A stretch of DNA of 27,847 nt from Bacillota bacterium (GCA_023409835.1 JAEYQV010000035.1:1-27847), one strand, 5' to 3'; positions 15,111 to 22,705 are shown, counted from the first letter of the stretch. The notes: generated from the sequence alone by a model not told the origin. Numbers and translations are program-made.

Positions 15111-15146
15111 ATTCTCACCCATCCCCCCATGATTTATTTTCGAATC

Positions 15147-15161
15147 GGCGAATTTATCGCC
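15147..15161 (-). promoter_or_regulatory. Small hairpin near the dnaD ribosome binding site
   Basis: GGCGA-ATTTA-TCGCC-type perfect 5-bp stem, about 37 nt before the dnaD start codon in the predicted leader. Confidence 0.35.
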
Positions 15162-15234
15162 AGAATTTCAGTATAATTCGGCGGCTAGGCCGGTAGATGT
15201 AAAAATGTATGTGTAAAGCTGCGTCCATGCGGAT

Positions 15235-15367
15235 CCCGAAGAGATACGCTGCTCATATGGAGCTCGTGCTGTGCGTTGGTAGCGGCGAATTAGCAGCTCA
15301 AGGACTGCGTCCTTTCGCTCATATGTACCTCGTGCTTTAATTCGCCTATCGCAGATTAGCAGCTCAA
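15235..15367. repeat. Two degenerate 66-bp direct repeats in the dnaD leader
   Basis: The blocks GCTCATATG-N3-CTCGTGCT (15251 and 15317) and ATTAGCAGCTCAA (15289 and 15355) both recur at exactly 66 bp, while the 18 bp between them have diverged. Inside, GGCGAATTA (15284-15292) pairs with TAATTCGCC (15338-15346), enclosing the hairpin AAGGAC-TGC-GTCCTT (15300-15314). The region is richer in GC than its surroundings. It may be a dispersed genomic repeat or a conserved leader RNA. Confidence 0.7.
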
Positions 15368-15386
15368 AAACTTCGTTTTTGAGCTG
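15360..15386. promoter_or_regulatory. Perfect 12-bp hairpin in the dnaD leader
   Basis: CAGCTCAAAAAC and GTTTTTGAGCTG are exact complements with a 3-nt loop. It overlaps the ATTAGCAGCTCAA repeat block, so the two copies of that block could compete for the same pairing partner. Confidence 0.6.
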
Positions 15387-15398
15387 ACGCTACGCTTC

Positions 15399-15457
15399 TC
15401 CATGAAAAACCTGTCGGTTCTTTGAGCAAGCTCAAGAACCGACACTTTTTTCATGGA
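15399..15457 (-). terminator. Long hairpin with T-runs, possible leader attenuator of dnaD
   Basis: TCCATGAAAAA..TGTCGGTTCTTTGAGC (15399-15427) pairs almost perfectly with GCTCAAGAACCGACA..TTTTTTCATGGA (15430-15457). The inner GC-bearing stem is followed by a T-run on either strand, so it can act as a Rho-independent terminator in both directions. It lies about 50 nt downstream of the predicted dnaD promoter, so it may end most transcripts early or mark read-through control. Confidence 0.7.
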
Positions 15458-15510
15458 CTAATCTGCTACTAATCCGCATTTTGTTTAGTAGGAATCTTCT
15501 TTACGGGCTT

Positions 15511-15539
15511 ATTATAGCACATCGGTTTTGTTATGGAAA
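15511..15539 (-). promoter_or_regulatory. Candidate promoter of the dnaD-dnaI operon
   Basis: On the - strand TTTCCA (15534-15539) and TATAAT (15511-15516) are 17 bp apart. The predicted start near 15504 gives a leader of about 395 nt before dnaD. Confidence 0.55.
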
Positions 15540-15575
15540 TAGCCTATTTTATGGGTTTTGTGTGGTTTTGTTTTT

Positions 15576-15602
15576 TGTGGATGATGTGGATAATGTGGAT
15601 GA
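15576..15602. promoter_or_regulatory. Three abutting DnaA-box-like 9-mers
   Basis: TGTGGATGA, TGTGGATAA and TGTGGATGA lie head to tail without spacing at 15576, 15585 and 15594. The middle one is the exact reverse complement of the DnaA box TTATCCACA; the outer two differ by one base. They sit about 40-65 bp upstream of the predicted dnaD promoter's -35. Confidence 0.65.
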
Positions 15603-15712
15603 AATGGCTTTCAAATGATGTAAATATATGTAAAAACAGAGCGAACTATATAGAAAATAAGAATTATTTGGGTGTAAAGTCTATTAATGTAGAAAAGCTG
15701 GGAGGTAAAAGA

Positions 15713-15768
15713 ATATCCACAGGATTAATCACATAAAATGTTGATAATCCTGTGGATAGTGTGGATAA
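15713..15768. promoter_or_regulatory. Second DnaA-box-like group next to the murC stop
   Basis: ATATCCACA (15713-15721), TTAATCACA (15725-15733), TGTGGATAG (15751-15759) and the exact box TGTGGATAA (15760-15768). The last two again abut. Together with the group at 15576 this makes two exact and four one-mismatch boxes within about 190 bp, plus TTAATCACA, which differs from TTATNCACA at one position. Confidence 0.6.
15714..15758 (-). terminator. 14-bp perfect inverted repeat after murC, made from DnaA-like boxes
   Basis: TATCCACAGGATTA (15714-15727) and TAATCCTGTGGATA (15745-15758) are exact complements with a 17-nt loop. On the - strand it follows the murC stop by about 11 nt and leads into TTCTTTT, so it can serve as the murC terminator while carrying a DnaA-like box in each arm. 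Confidence 0.6.
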
Positions 15769-15769
15769 G

Positions 15770-17173
15770 TTATTTACCGAGCAAGGATTCGCCCACAATT
15801 ACGATATCTCCGGCACCCATAGTTATCAACAGGTCACCGTTCATACAATTTTGTAATAAAAAATTTTCAACATCATCAAAACAAGGGAAATAATACACTT
15901 CTTTACCTAACAGCTCGAGTTCTCTTACTAAATCTTTCGTAGAAATATCCCCCGGATCCTTTTCTCTGGACGCATAGATATCTGTGAGTACAATTTTATC
16001 TGCCAGAGACAGAGCTTTTGCGAAGGCTTTCAGATGAGCCTTCATCCGGCTATAGGTATGGGGCTGGAACACACACCATAGGGTTTGATGCGGATATGAC
16101 TGTGCTGCAGTAAGAGTTGCGGTGATTTCTGTCGGGTGGTGGGCATAATCGTCGATGATGGTTACGCCTCCGACCACACCCTTAATCTCGAATCTGCGCT
16201 CAGCTCCTTTAAATTTCAGCAAAGCGGATTTGATTTTATCCATCGGGATACCGACCTGCATTGCCAAACCGATTGCAGGTAGGGAATTTGACACGTTATG
16301 AATACCGATGACATTCAGCTTGATATGGTCAATAAATTGCCCTCTGAAGTACAAATCAAAGCTTCCCATACTGTAATTATCAAATTCAATATGATCTGCA
16401 TAATAATCATAGTTAAGGTCAGTCTTTTTATATGCGGGATCAACGATTCCGTAGGTGAAGACCTCGCAATCAAGATCCTTGGTGATCTCCTTGTAATTAT
16501 TAATTTCACCGTTAATAAACAGCTGGCCGTCCTTCGGAAGCAGCTTCGCAAACTTGTGGAAGGAATTGCGAATGTCATCCAGGTCCTTGAAGAAATCGAG
16601 ATGATCTGCATCAATATTCAGGATGATACTTCTCTTCGGAAAGAATTTAAGGAAGGTGTTGGTATATTCACAGGCTTCCGCAATAAAATGCTCTGATTTC
16701 CCCATTCGGATATTGCCTCCGATGGCATCCAGGATGCCTCCGACGGAAATCGTAGGATCAAGCTCTCCCTCCAGAAAGATCAAGGAAAGCATGGAGGTGG
16801 TAGTGGTCTTGCCATGGGTTCCCGATACAGCAACCGCGTTATCAAAATTCAACATCAGCTGGCCAATCAGTTCGGCACGATTTAGCATGGGGATGCCTCT
16901 CTGCAAAACAGCAATAAATTCTTCATTATCCTCACGGATGGCAGCCGTATAGACTACTACATCAATTCCGGGTTTGATATTCTGAGCTCTTTGTCCGATA
17001 TATATCTCTATTCCTAAGTCTGACAGATGCTCCGTAATTTTGCTGGGATGGCTGTCAGAGCCGCTAACCTGATATCCAAGCTTATGTAAGTATTCTGCAA
17101 ATCCGCTCATACTGATGCCGCCGATGCCGATAAAATGAATTCGACAGGGCCGATTAAAATCTATTTTGTACAT
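15770..17173 (-). CDS. murC: UDP-N-acetylmuramate-L-alanine ligase
   Basis: The 467-residue cytosolic enzyme adds L-Ala to UDP-MurNAc using ATP, the first step of the stem peptide. Motifs in order are GIGGISMS (16-23, UDP-sugar-binding Rossmann loop), GTHGKTTTT (118-126, ATP P-loop), EACEY, NIDADHLDFFKD, GIHNVSNSLPAIG, GAERRFEIKG, DDYAHHPTEI and FQPHTYSRM. These cover the three Mur-ligase domains at normal length. ATG 17173 has GGAG 7 nt upstream; the frame is open to 17251 but without a ribosome binding site. It is transcribed divergently from spoVG. A DnaA-box-containing inverted repeat follows its stop. Confidence 0.96.
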   Translation of the reverse strand: MYKIDFNRPCRIHFIGIGGISMSGFAEYLHKLGYQVSGSDSHPSKITEHLSDLGIEIYIGQRAQNIKPGIDVVVYTAAIREDNEEFIAVLQRGIPMLNRAELIGQLMLNFDNAVAVSGTHGKTTTTSMLSLIFLEGELDPTISVGGILDAIGGNIRMGKSEHFIAEACEYTNTFLKFFPKRSIILNIDADHLDFFKDLDDIRNSFHKFAKLLPKDGQLFINGEINNYKEITKDLDCEVFTYGIVDPAYKKTDLNYDYYADHIEFDNYSMGSFDLYFRGQFIDHIKLNVIGIHNVSNSLPAIGLAMQVGIPMDKIKSALLKFKGAERRFEIKGVVGGVTIIDDYAHHPTEITATLTAAQSYPHQTLWCVFQPHTYSRMKAHLKAFAKALSLADKIVLTDIYASREKDPGDISTKDLVRELELLGKEVYYFPCFDDVENFLLQNCMNGDLLITMGAGDIVIVGESLLGK

Positions 17174-17303
17174 ACTATTCTCCAATCTGCCGATACACCT
17201 GAATTTGGGCGCCAGCACATATTTACCGTGTGAAGAACATTGGTAAATCACACAGCACTACCTATTCCGGTTATTATACATAGAGTAACGATTACTATCT
17301 GAT

Positions 17304-17331
17304 ATTATAACCTTTTTTAACTAAAATACAA
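17304..17331 (-). promoter_or_regulatory. Candidate murC promoter
   Basis: On the - strand TTGTAT (17326-17331) and TATAAT (17304-17309), 16 bp apart, would start transcription about 125 nt before murC. The rest of the 17174-17725 divergent region is AT-rich, with no gene seen. Confidence 0.4.
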
Positions 17332-17552
17332 TACTAAACTGGCTTTCATGAACTGTCAACAGTCCATATCGGATGGATGTTTCAGAATCTTTATGAAGTT
17401 GTTTTTAATTAATATATTCTTTTTTACGGGTAAGGATGCAAGTTTATCATTATAAATAGAGGAAAAGTCGATGAAATACCCCCCGGAATCAGTCTTCAAA
17501 GGAAAAAAAACAAAAAAGAAGTAAAATTTAGTAATTTATGATATAAAAAATA

Positions 17553-17581
17553 TTCCCATTTTTGATAGAATATGGTATAAT
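17553..17581 (+). promoter_or_regulatory. Candidate sigma-A promoter of spoVG
   Basis: TTCCCA (17553-17558) and TATAAT (17576-17581), 17 bp apart. The sigma-H pattern known for Bacillus subtilis spoVG (RWAGGA..GAAT) is not evident. Confidence 0.5.
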
Positions 17582-17645
17582 AGTCTTACTATATGAGTGG
17601 AGCATATGTACAAGTTTAAGAAGAGCCTTGTTAAATAGGTAATAA

Positions 17646-17683
17646 GGAAAAAGTGATTAACCTTAGTTAAGCATAACTTTTTC
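17646..17683 (+). promoter_or_regulatory. Leader hairpin before spoVG
   Basis: GGAAAAAGT..TTAAC pairs with GTTAA..AACTTTTTC. The stem is AT-rich and ends in a T-run 42 nt before the start codon. It could be a weak attenuator. Confidence 0.35.
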
Positions 17684-17725
17684 TTGTAAACAAACGATAA
17701 ATAATGACAGAAGGGGGACTATGCC

Positions 17726-18007
17726 ATGCAAATTACTGATGTACGAGTACGTAAGGTTAGCAAGGAAGGCAAGATGAAGGCTGTTGTATCAATTACGATT
17801 GATAATGATTTTGTTGTTCACGATATCAAAGTAATTGAAGGTGACAAGGGTCTGTTTATTGCTATGCCAAGCAGAAAAGCCGGAGATGGTGAGTACAGAG
17901 ATATTGCTCATCCGATTAATTCGGACACCAGAGACAAGATTCAGAAAATCATTCTTGAGAAGTACGAAATCGCGGCTCTGGAAGCAGATGTAGACATCGA
18001 GGAGTAG
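17726..18007 (+). CDS. spoVG: SpoVG septation/sporulation regulator
   Basis: The 93-residue protein matches SpoVG over its whole length: MQITDVRVRKVSKEGKMKAV, then VVHDIKVIEGDKGLFIAMPS, a highly conserved block, then DIAHPINSDTRDKIQ. The family forms small dimers that bind nucleic acid and influence asymmetric septation, cell-envelope genes and stationary-phase regulation. A strong GAAGGGGGA site precedes ATG 17726. It stands alone between its own promoter and a strong terminator; the glmU-prs genes that follow it in Bacillus are absent here. Confidence 0.97.
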   Translation: MQITDVRVRKVSKEGKMKAVVSITIDNDFVVHDIKVIEGDKGLFIAMPSRKAGDGEYRDIAHPINSDTRDKIQKIILEKYEIAALEADVDIEE

Positions 18008-18028
18008 AGGAAAATCGTAATAAAAAGA

Positions 18029-18059
18029 CAAAAAAGGCAGCTTGTAAAGCTGCCTTTTT
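18029..18059. terminator. Bidirectional terminator between spoVG and the exported-protein genes
   Basis: AAAAAAGGCAGCTT and AAGCTGCCTTTTTT form a near-perfect stem with a 4-nt loop and T-runs on both strands, between convergent genes. Confidence 0.92.
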
Positions 18060-18076
18060 TGTATTGGAACGATGGA

Positions 18077-19276
18077 TTACTGGGTTATTAACTCTGCAGT
18101 AAAGCTTCTGATGGCGGAGGAAAGGTTAAGGCTGATATTTTTGCTTGCGTTCGCATCCGTCCCTTTCTTTCGGACATATACCGTGCACCCACTGGGAGCG
18201 GTCATAGTGGAAAGAGTTAATGGCTTGGAACTGCTAATAGTGGTCCAACGGGCTTTTGACAGATCAAAATCATTCTCAGGCTTTACAATCGAGTATTCAT
18301 ATACATTGGCTAAAGAGGCTTTATTGAAGACTAAAACCAATTTGGAATTCACAAAGTAGTAGGATACATCATCGGTATTTCCGCCTATGGTAGGAGCACC
18401 GGACTGTCCGTTTATCTTAATATAAGCTGTCTTAGAATACGGAGCCTTTTCGGTAGCGGCAATACGGATCATCAGGGTTACGCTCTTAGAGCCGTTCTCA
18501 TATAAAACCTCCGGAGCAATCTCCTCCAGGGGCATTGACTTGGAACATTCGATCCAGAGGTCAGTGGTTGGATCAAAATATTCCATGGAATCTGTAGTAT
18601 TCAAGATAAGCTTGGAGGAATTAACACTGATGGTGGGAGCATTTGCTCTGGAGGGTATGGTAACTGTTATCTCTTTACTGGGACGGCATCCGCTGTCACT
18701 GGCAGAACCGATTACCTGGGGCAGACGGAGAATGATCTTGGTACCCTTAACCCGGAAGCTCTCCAGGGTATCTAAGAAGGCCTGATAGGAAGAGGAGGTA
18801 TCATCAATGGATACTTTTGTCCAGAAATAATCGGTAGCCTTTCTCCATTCAAAGGAATCGGAATCCTCAGCGCCAATGAATGTAAAGCTCTCATCAGCAT
18901 TGGAAAAGATCGCTTTAAAATCATTATTCTGCATCGGTAAGGTAACAGATACGATTTTCTTATTAATATCACCTTTATAATACAGAGTTACATCACCGGT
19001 AGATGAAACCCAGGAAATATCCATGGTATAGGATTTAGTGGCGGAGTTATAGATACCGTCCACTTCCTTCCAATTTTTCTCATCCACGGAGTAATATACG
19101 ATAGGATTATTGTTATTAAATACCTGAATCGTTAATTCCTCATAATCAATTACACCGATTGTTACCTCCGACGTGTATTCGGCTGCAGCTGTATCTGCCG
19201 GCTTAAGGATCGCCAGGGACAGAAGCAGTAATATGGCCGGAAGGAAATAGCAAGCTGTTTTTATCTTATTCTTCAT
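18077..19276 (-). CDS. Exported protein of unknown function, short paralog of the upstream gene
   Basis: The 399-residue protein has a signal peptide (residues 1-32: KNKIK, hydrophobic core, TAAA before Glu33) and no later membrane anchor, sorting motif or catalytic motif that I recognise. The composition is rich in Ser, Thr, Val and Ile, suggesting beta-sandwich domains. It is collinear with the first 400 or so residues of the upstream gene: TMDISW at 84-89 (89-94 there), EWRK at 143-146 (147-150), IAPEVLY at 253-259 (257-263) and W-x-TIS near 344 (350). The start is ATG 19276 with GGAGG 5 nt upstream. It lies 32 nt after the upstream stop and is probably cotranscribed. A cell-surface or envelope role is inferred only from export. 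Confidence 0.8.
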   Translation of the reverse strand: MKNKIKTACYFLPAILLLLSLAILKPADTAAAEYTSEVTIGVIDYEELTIQVFNNNNPIVYYSVDEKNWKEVDGIYNSATKSYTMDISWVSSTGDVTLYYKGDINKKIVSVTLPMQNNDFKAIFSNADESFTFIGAEDSDSFEWRKATDYFWTKVSIDDTSSSYQAFLDTLESFRVKGTKIILRLPQVIGSASDSGCRPSKEITVTIPSRANAPTISVNSSKLILNTTDSMEYFDPTTDLWIECSKSMPLEEIAPEVLYENGSKSVTLMIRIAATEKAPYSKTAYIKINGQSGAPTIGGNTDDVSYYFVNSKLVLVFNKASLANVYEYSIVKPENDFDLSKARWTTISSSKPLTLSTMTAPSGCTVYVRKKGTDANASKNISLNLSSAIRSFTAELITQ

Positions 19277-19308
19277 AGGTACCTCCAATCTTAGGTGCTA
19301 ATTCACGG

Positions 19309-21663
19309 CTAGTCGGCATTTAATATCGTTAATTTACAGCCGCTGTCAATTACAAAGCCATTACTTAACGTGATAACAATATTTTTCGTATCCGATGAAG
19401 GGGTGGAAAGCTTATTAATCTTAGCATTGGATAGATAAATAGTGGCCTTGCCCTTGGATATCGCTGCTGAACTGAAGATGGAGGCGTCACCCCAGTTTAC
19501 ATTCGCAACGCTCACCTCATAGGAGCTGTCAAACAAGGTTAATGAAATGGTAAATGTAATTACCTCCTGCGTCGTTGTTGTGGTACTGCCATCCTCGTTA
19601 GTGGTTGTGGAAGTAGTTTTCTCTGTAAGACTTCCCTCGGTAATGGACCAGGCAATCGGAATATCATCGATGGTCGCCGTTCTGGTCAGAGTGATAAAGA
19701 CGCTGTTATCAATTATTTCACCGTTATTCAGTTGGATCAACAGAGGAAGAGCTTTGTCAGTAGTCTTGATGGCTACCGTTTTTTCCAGACTGTCTGCGTT
19801 AACGGTAACAGTTGCTGTGGATACCTCTTCCTTATCGTCATCCGTATAGGAACCGTACTCCAGCGTATAATCCTTACCCAAGGTAAGAACCGTGCCGTTA
19901 TAACTGATAGAACGGATTGCCGTAGCCTCATCCTTAAACCTGTCGATACCGGTGGAATCGGGTACCTTACTTGTACCGAAATCCAATCGGAATTTAAAGC
20001 TGGAGTCATCCTTGGCACTATTCGACATGTAGATTCGTTTGAAATTCGTTGAATAACCGAGAGTGTTCGGATTATTTACCACCGTTTTCGGATAGATGTA
20101 CAACAATACTCCCGCAGAGGAGGTGGACTTAATTACCTCCTGGTTTGCAAGGGTAATATAAGCATACAGAGTTTCTTCGGTCAGTCTGTCAATATCAGCG
20201 GTAGAGGTGATTCTGGTAGTAATCAGGTACTTATCATTGTCACCGGTATTCTTTATATTAGCGGCTACGGAGCTCTTCAAGGTAACGGAGCCCTTGTTAT
20301 TCCCATAAGCATCATAGAAATCAACCGAGGATACCGTAGTAGAGGTTGGACTATAAAGGTAAAAGGTTAAATAGCTCGAGCTAACATCGGGTTGGCATAA
20401 TCCGGCAGTGGTAACTAAGGTCGTCAGCTGGGAAATGTGAGGAACGGAAGGGTATTCAACCCCATTAATTCCTGTTATCCTTGCTTCGAGGGAGGCCAGG
20501 GATAGGTCTGTATTGGCCGATGCCTCTATGGATTTCATTCTGACGTAAATATGACTTCCTGCCGGGGCTGCCTCACTACTGATGCTGACAGCGGCTCCGG
20601 AGGATATGGTCTTCCAGTTTGCTGTCTGGTAATTCAAATCCTTGTCCTTGGTTATGATTGTATACTCAAACGGTGTGGTAGCGGTTGCTGCTTTCACGGT
20701 AAGAGATAGAGAAGTGGAGCTGGTGTAGTTTAATGAGATGCCGTAGGTAGCTTCACTTGGCGCCCCCTTCTGTATAGGTATGGTAACTGTTGTAATATTT
20801 GAAACCTGGGAGGAGGTGCTTGCGTTCGTTCTGAACTGCAGAGTAGCCGGCTTCTGTGAGGAAGCATTTCCGTTATATAAAACCTCCGGAGCAATGCTGC
20901 TCAGCAGAAGGTTGCTTGAAGCTGTAATGGGAAGCCAGTCCGTCATGGTTCCGTCACTGTTTAATTTACGGTAAGCCATTCCCTTCTTGACCGGGATTGA
21001 GAATTTTGAACCATTTACGGTAATATTGGGAGCCGCGGTCTTCTTAGGTATGGTGAGAGAGACCTCGCTGCTGGCTCTTAATCCCGGATTTCCGATTCCG
21101 GTTCCGTTTATGGGAGCCAGGCGGTAATATAGCTGGGCACCGTCGTTATAAAAGGTGCTGATTTCTGCTGCATGGCTTTCCGGATTCAATGTTTTCCAGG
21201 TGGAGCTGCCCTTTTTTCTCCATTCGATGGTACGGTTCCCTGAGTTGCTGAAGGTAACAATTCCCTTCAGTTTATTAAAGCTTGCTTTAAAATTCTTCAC
21301 CTGCTTCGGTATTTTCACAGTGATTACTTTCTCGGAATAATTACCCTTAAAGCTGAGAACATAGTTGCTTGTAACAGGAATCCAGGAGATATCCATGGTA
21401 ATGGTCTTGCTGCCGGTGATCTGTCCCGGTATGGTCTCCCATTTTTTCTTGGCTGAATCAGAGAAATAAACCGTTGTATCCGAGCTATTCAGCTGTAATG
21501 TAAGGGTGCTGTTCAGATAATTGATTTCCTTAACAGACAGGCTGAGCTCAGCGGCATCGGAGGACCTGTAAAGGATGAGGGAGGAAGCAAGAACCAAAAG
21601 GAAGGCAGTAAGAAAACCCCATAGCTTGATGTTGTTTTTATCTTTTTTAATATTATTCTCCAT
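19309..21663 (-). CDS. Large exported repeat-like surface protein of unknown function
   Basis: The 784-residue protein begins with a positively charged N-terminus and a hydrophobic segment (about 14-32), with likely cleavage near Ala38, or retention as an anchor. Residues 39-395 parallel the downstream 399-residue paralog with nearly constant spacing of shared motifs (TMDISW, FKASF, EWRK, IAPEVLY, NWKTISS). Residues of about 400-784 are unique to this copy, rich in Ser/Thr, with a low-complexity stretch of Thr around TTSTTTNEDGSTTTTT. No LPxTG, SLH or cell-wall-binding motif is seen. AGAGG lies 6 nt before ATG 21663. The pair sits on the strand opposite to spoVG and pth, interrupting an otherwise common neighbourhood. 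Its function is unknown. Confidence 0.8.
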   Translation of the reverse strand: MENNIKKDKNNIKLWGFLTAFLLVLASSLILYRSSDAAELSLSVKEINYLNSTLTLQLNSSDTTVYFSDSAKKKWETIPGQITGSKTITMDISWIPVTSNYVLSFKGNYSEKVITVKIPKQVKNFKASFNKLKGIVTFSNSGNRTIEWRKKGSSTWKTLNPESHAAEISTFYNDGAQLYYRLAPINGTGIGNPGLRASSEVSLTIPKKTAAPNITVNGSKFSIPVKKGMAYRKLNSDGTMTDWLPITASSNLLLSSIAPEVLYNGNASSQKPATLQFRTNASTSSQVSNITTVTIPIQKGAPSEATYGISLNYTSSTSLSLTVKAATATTPFEYTIITKDKDLNYQTANWKTISSGAAVSISSEAAPAGSHIYVRMKSIEASANTDLSLASLEARITGINGVEYPSVPHISQLTTLVTTAGLCQPDVSSSYLTFYLYSPTSTTVSSVDFYDAYGNNKGSVTLKSSVAANIKNTGDNDKYLITTRITSTADIDRLTEETLYAYITLANQEVIKSTSSAGVLLYIYPKTVVNNPNTLGYSTNFKRIYMSNSAKDDSSFKFRLDFGTSKVPDSTGIDRFKDEATAIRSISYNGTVLTLGKDYTLEYGSYTDDDKEEVSTATVTVNADSLEKTVAIKTTDKALPLLIQLNNGEIIDNSVFITLTRTATIDDIPIAWSITEGSLTEKTTSTTTNEDGSTTTTTQEVITFTISLTLFDSSYEVSVANVNWGDASIFSSAAISKGKATIYLSNAKINKLSTPSSDTKNIVITLSNGFVIDSGCKLTILNAD

Positions 21664-21751
21664 ATTATGCCTCTTTTCTTAGGATATGAAGAAGTACATC
21701 CGTGTATCAAAATCATATCTTTTGTTAACTGATTTGTCGTTACCTGGTTAT

Positions 21752-21779
21752 ATTATAACAGAATGTGAATATTTTGCCA
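21752..21779 (-). promoter_or_regulatory. Candidate promoter of the exported-protein operon
   Basis: On the - strand TGGCAA (21774-21779) and TATAAT (21752-21757), 16 bp apart, about 85 nt before the start codon. Confidence 0.4.
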
Positions 21780-21906
21780 CCCCCCTTATCATACCTCTGG
21801 TATATATATCGGCTATTTGGCTGACTGTATTATAGTTAGAAATTATTATCGCGAAATACAACTTGTAATTTGTAGGTAATCAGGAGCTTGTTTTATAGGA
21901 AACCTG

Positions 21907-21935
21907 TTGCCAATCAAATTAGGAAAGCTTATAAT
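21907..21935 (+). promoter_or_regulatory. Sigma-A promoter of pth-mfd
   Basis: TTGCCA (21907-21912) and TATAAT (21930-21935) are exactly 17 bp apart, about 110 nt before pth. Nothing else was found in the 388-bp divergent region 21664-22051. Confidence 0.7.
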
Positions 21936-22051
21936 ATTAGCGCATACAATGCAGTCTATATAGGCCGGAATACTGTCAGGAGCTATGGACTCAGGAGTAA
22001 ATGTGATTGGTTTACAGTAATTGATAAGAATAAATAGAACGGGGATATCAT

Positions 22052-22705
22052 ATGCGCATAATAGTAGGATTGGGAAACCCAAACGATAAATACCAGGCGA
22101 CCAGACATAATATTGGCTGGGATGCTATTACCAGAATATCGGACGACTACCGGATTCCACTGGATTCTAAGAAGCATAAGGCAATCTGCGGCAAGGGCTA
22201 TATTGAGGGTGAGAAGGTAATTCTGGCCCAGCCCGTTACCTATATGAATCTGAGCGGAGAAAGTGTCCGGGAGCTGGTGGACTTCTATAAGGTTGCACCG
22301 GAGGATATTATTGTAATCTACGATGATATCAGTCTTGAGGTGGGACAGCTTCGGATACGTAAAAAAGGAAGTGCAGGGGGCCATAATGGGATTAAGAGCA
22401 TTATCAGCCACCTGGGGTCCGATAATTTTCCCAGGATTAAGATCGGGGTTGGAGATAAGCCGAAGGATTGGGATCTGGCGGATTATGTATTATCCCGCTT
22501 CCAGGGAGAAGAGCAGGCGATTATCCGGGACGCCTTAAGGGATGCCTCTGACGCCTGTCGGATGATGATCGCCACCGGAATAGATGAGGCTATGAACCGG
22601 TACAATAAGAAGAAGGAAGCTCCGAAGCAGGAAGCCCCGGGAAAGAAAGCCGGAAAGAACGGCAAGAAACCCGGAGAGGGGCAGGAAGCGGAAGGAGTTA
22701 TATAG
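22052..22705 (+). CDS. pth: Peptidyl-tRNA hydrolase with basic C-terminal extension
   Basis: The enzyme frees tRNA from peptidyl-tRNA that drops off the ribosome. The 217-residue protein has GLGNP (Asn9), TRHNIGW (catalytic His19), QPVTYMNLSG, YDDISLEVGQLRIR (Asp91/92) and GSAGGHNGIKSI (Asn112), matching the active-site set of bacterial Pth. The core ends at about residue 187. The remaining 30 residues are rich in Lys, Gly, Pro and Glu, longer than the usual 185-200 residue enzyme, and look disordered. ATG 22052 follows an ACGGGGA-type site. It precedes mfd by 134 nt on the same strand, an order also known in Bacillus. Confidence 0.95.
   Translation: MRIIVGLGNPNDKYQATRHNIGWDAITRISDDYRIPLDSKKHKAICGKGYIEGEKVILAQPVTYMNLSGESVRELVDFYKVAPEDIIVIYDDISLEVGQLRIRKKGSAGGHNGIKSIISHLGSDNFPRIKIGVGDKPKDWDLADYVLSRFQGEEQAIIRDALRDASDACRMMIATGIDEAMNRYNKKKEAPKQEAPGKKAGKNGKKPGEGQEAEGVI

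Noticed and set aside
15533..15736. 67-codon + strand frame rich in Trp and Met
   Set aside because: The Trp/Met run comes from TGTGGAT repeats (DnaA-like boxes). There is no ribosome binding site, and the frame overlaps the proposed promoter and regulatory region.
15576..15768. Chromosomal origin oriC
   Set aside because: dnaA, dnaN and other origin genes are absent from the window, and no clear AT-rich unwinding element beside the boxes was established. A regulatory or titration cluster is the more careful reading.
17500..17575. Sigma-H promoter for spoVG as in Bacillus subtilis
   Set aside because: A GAAT-like element exists, but no RWAGGA element lies at the right distance; the sigma-A match is better.
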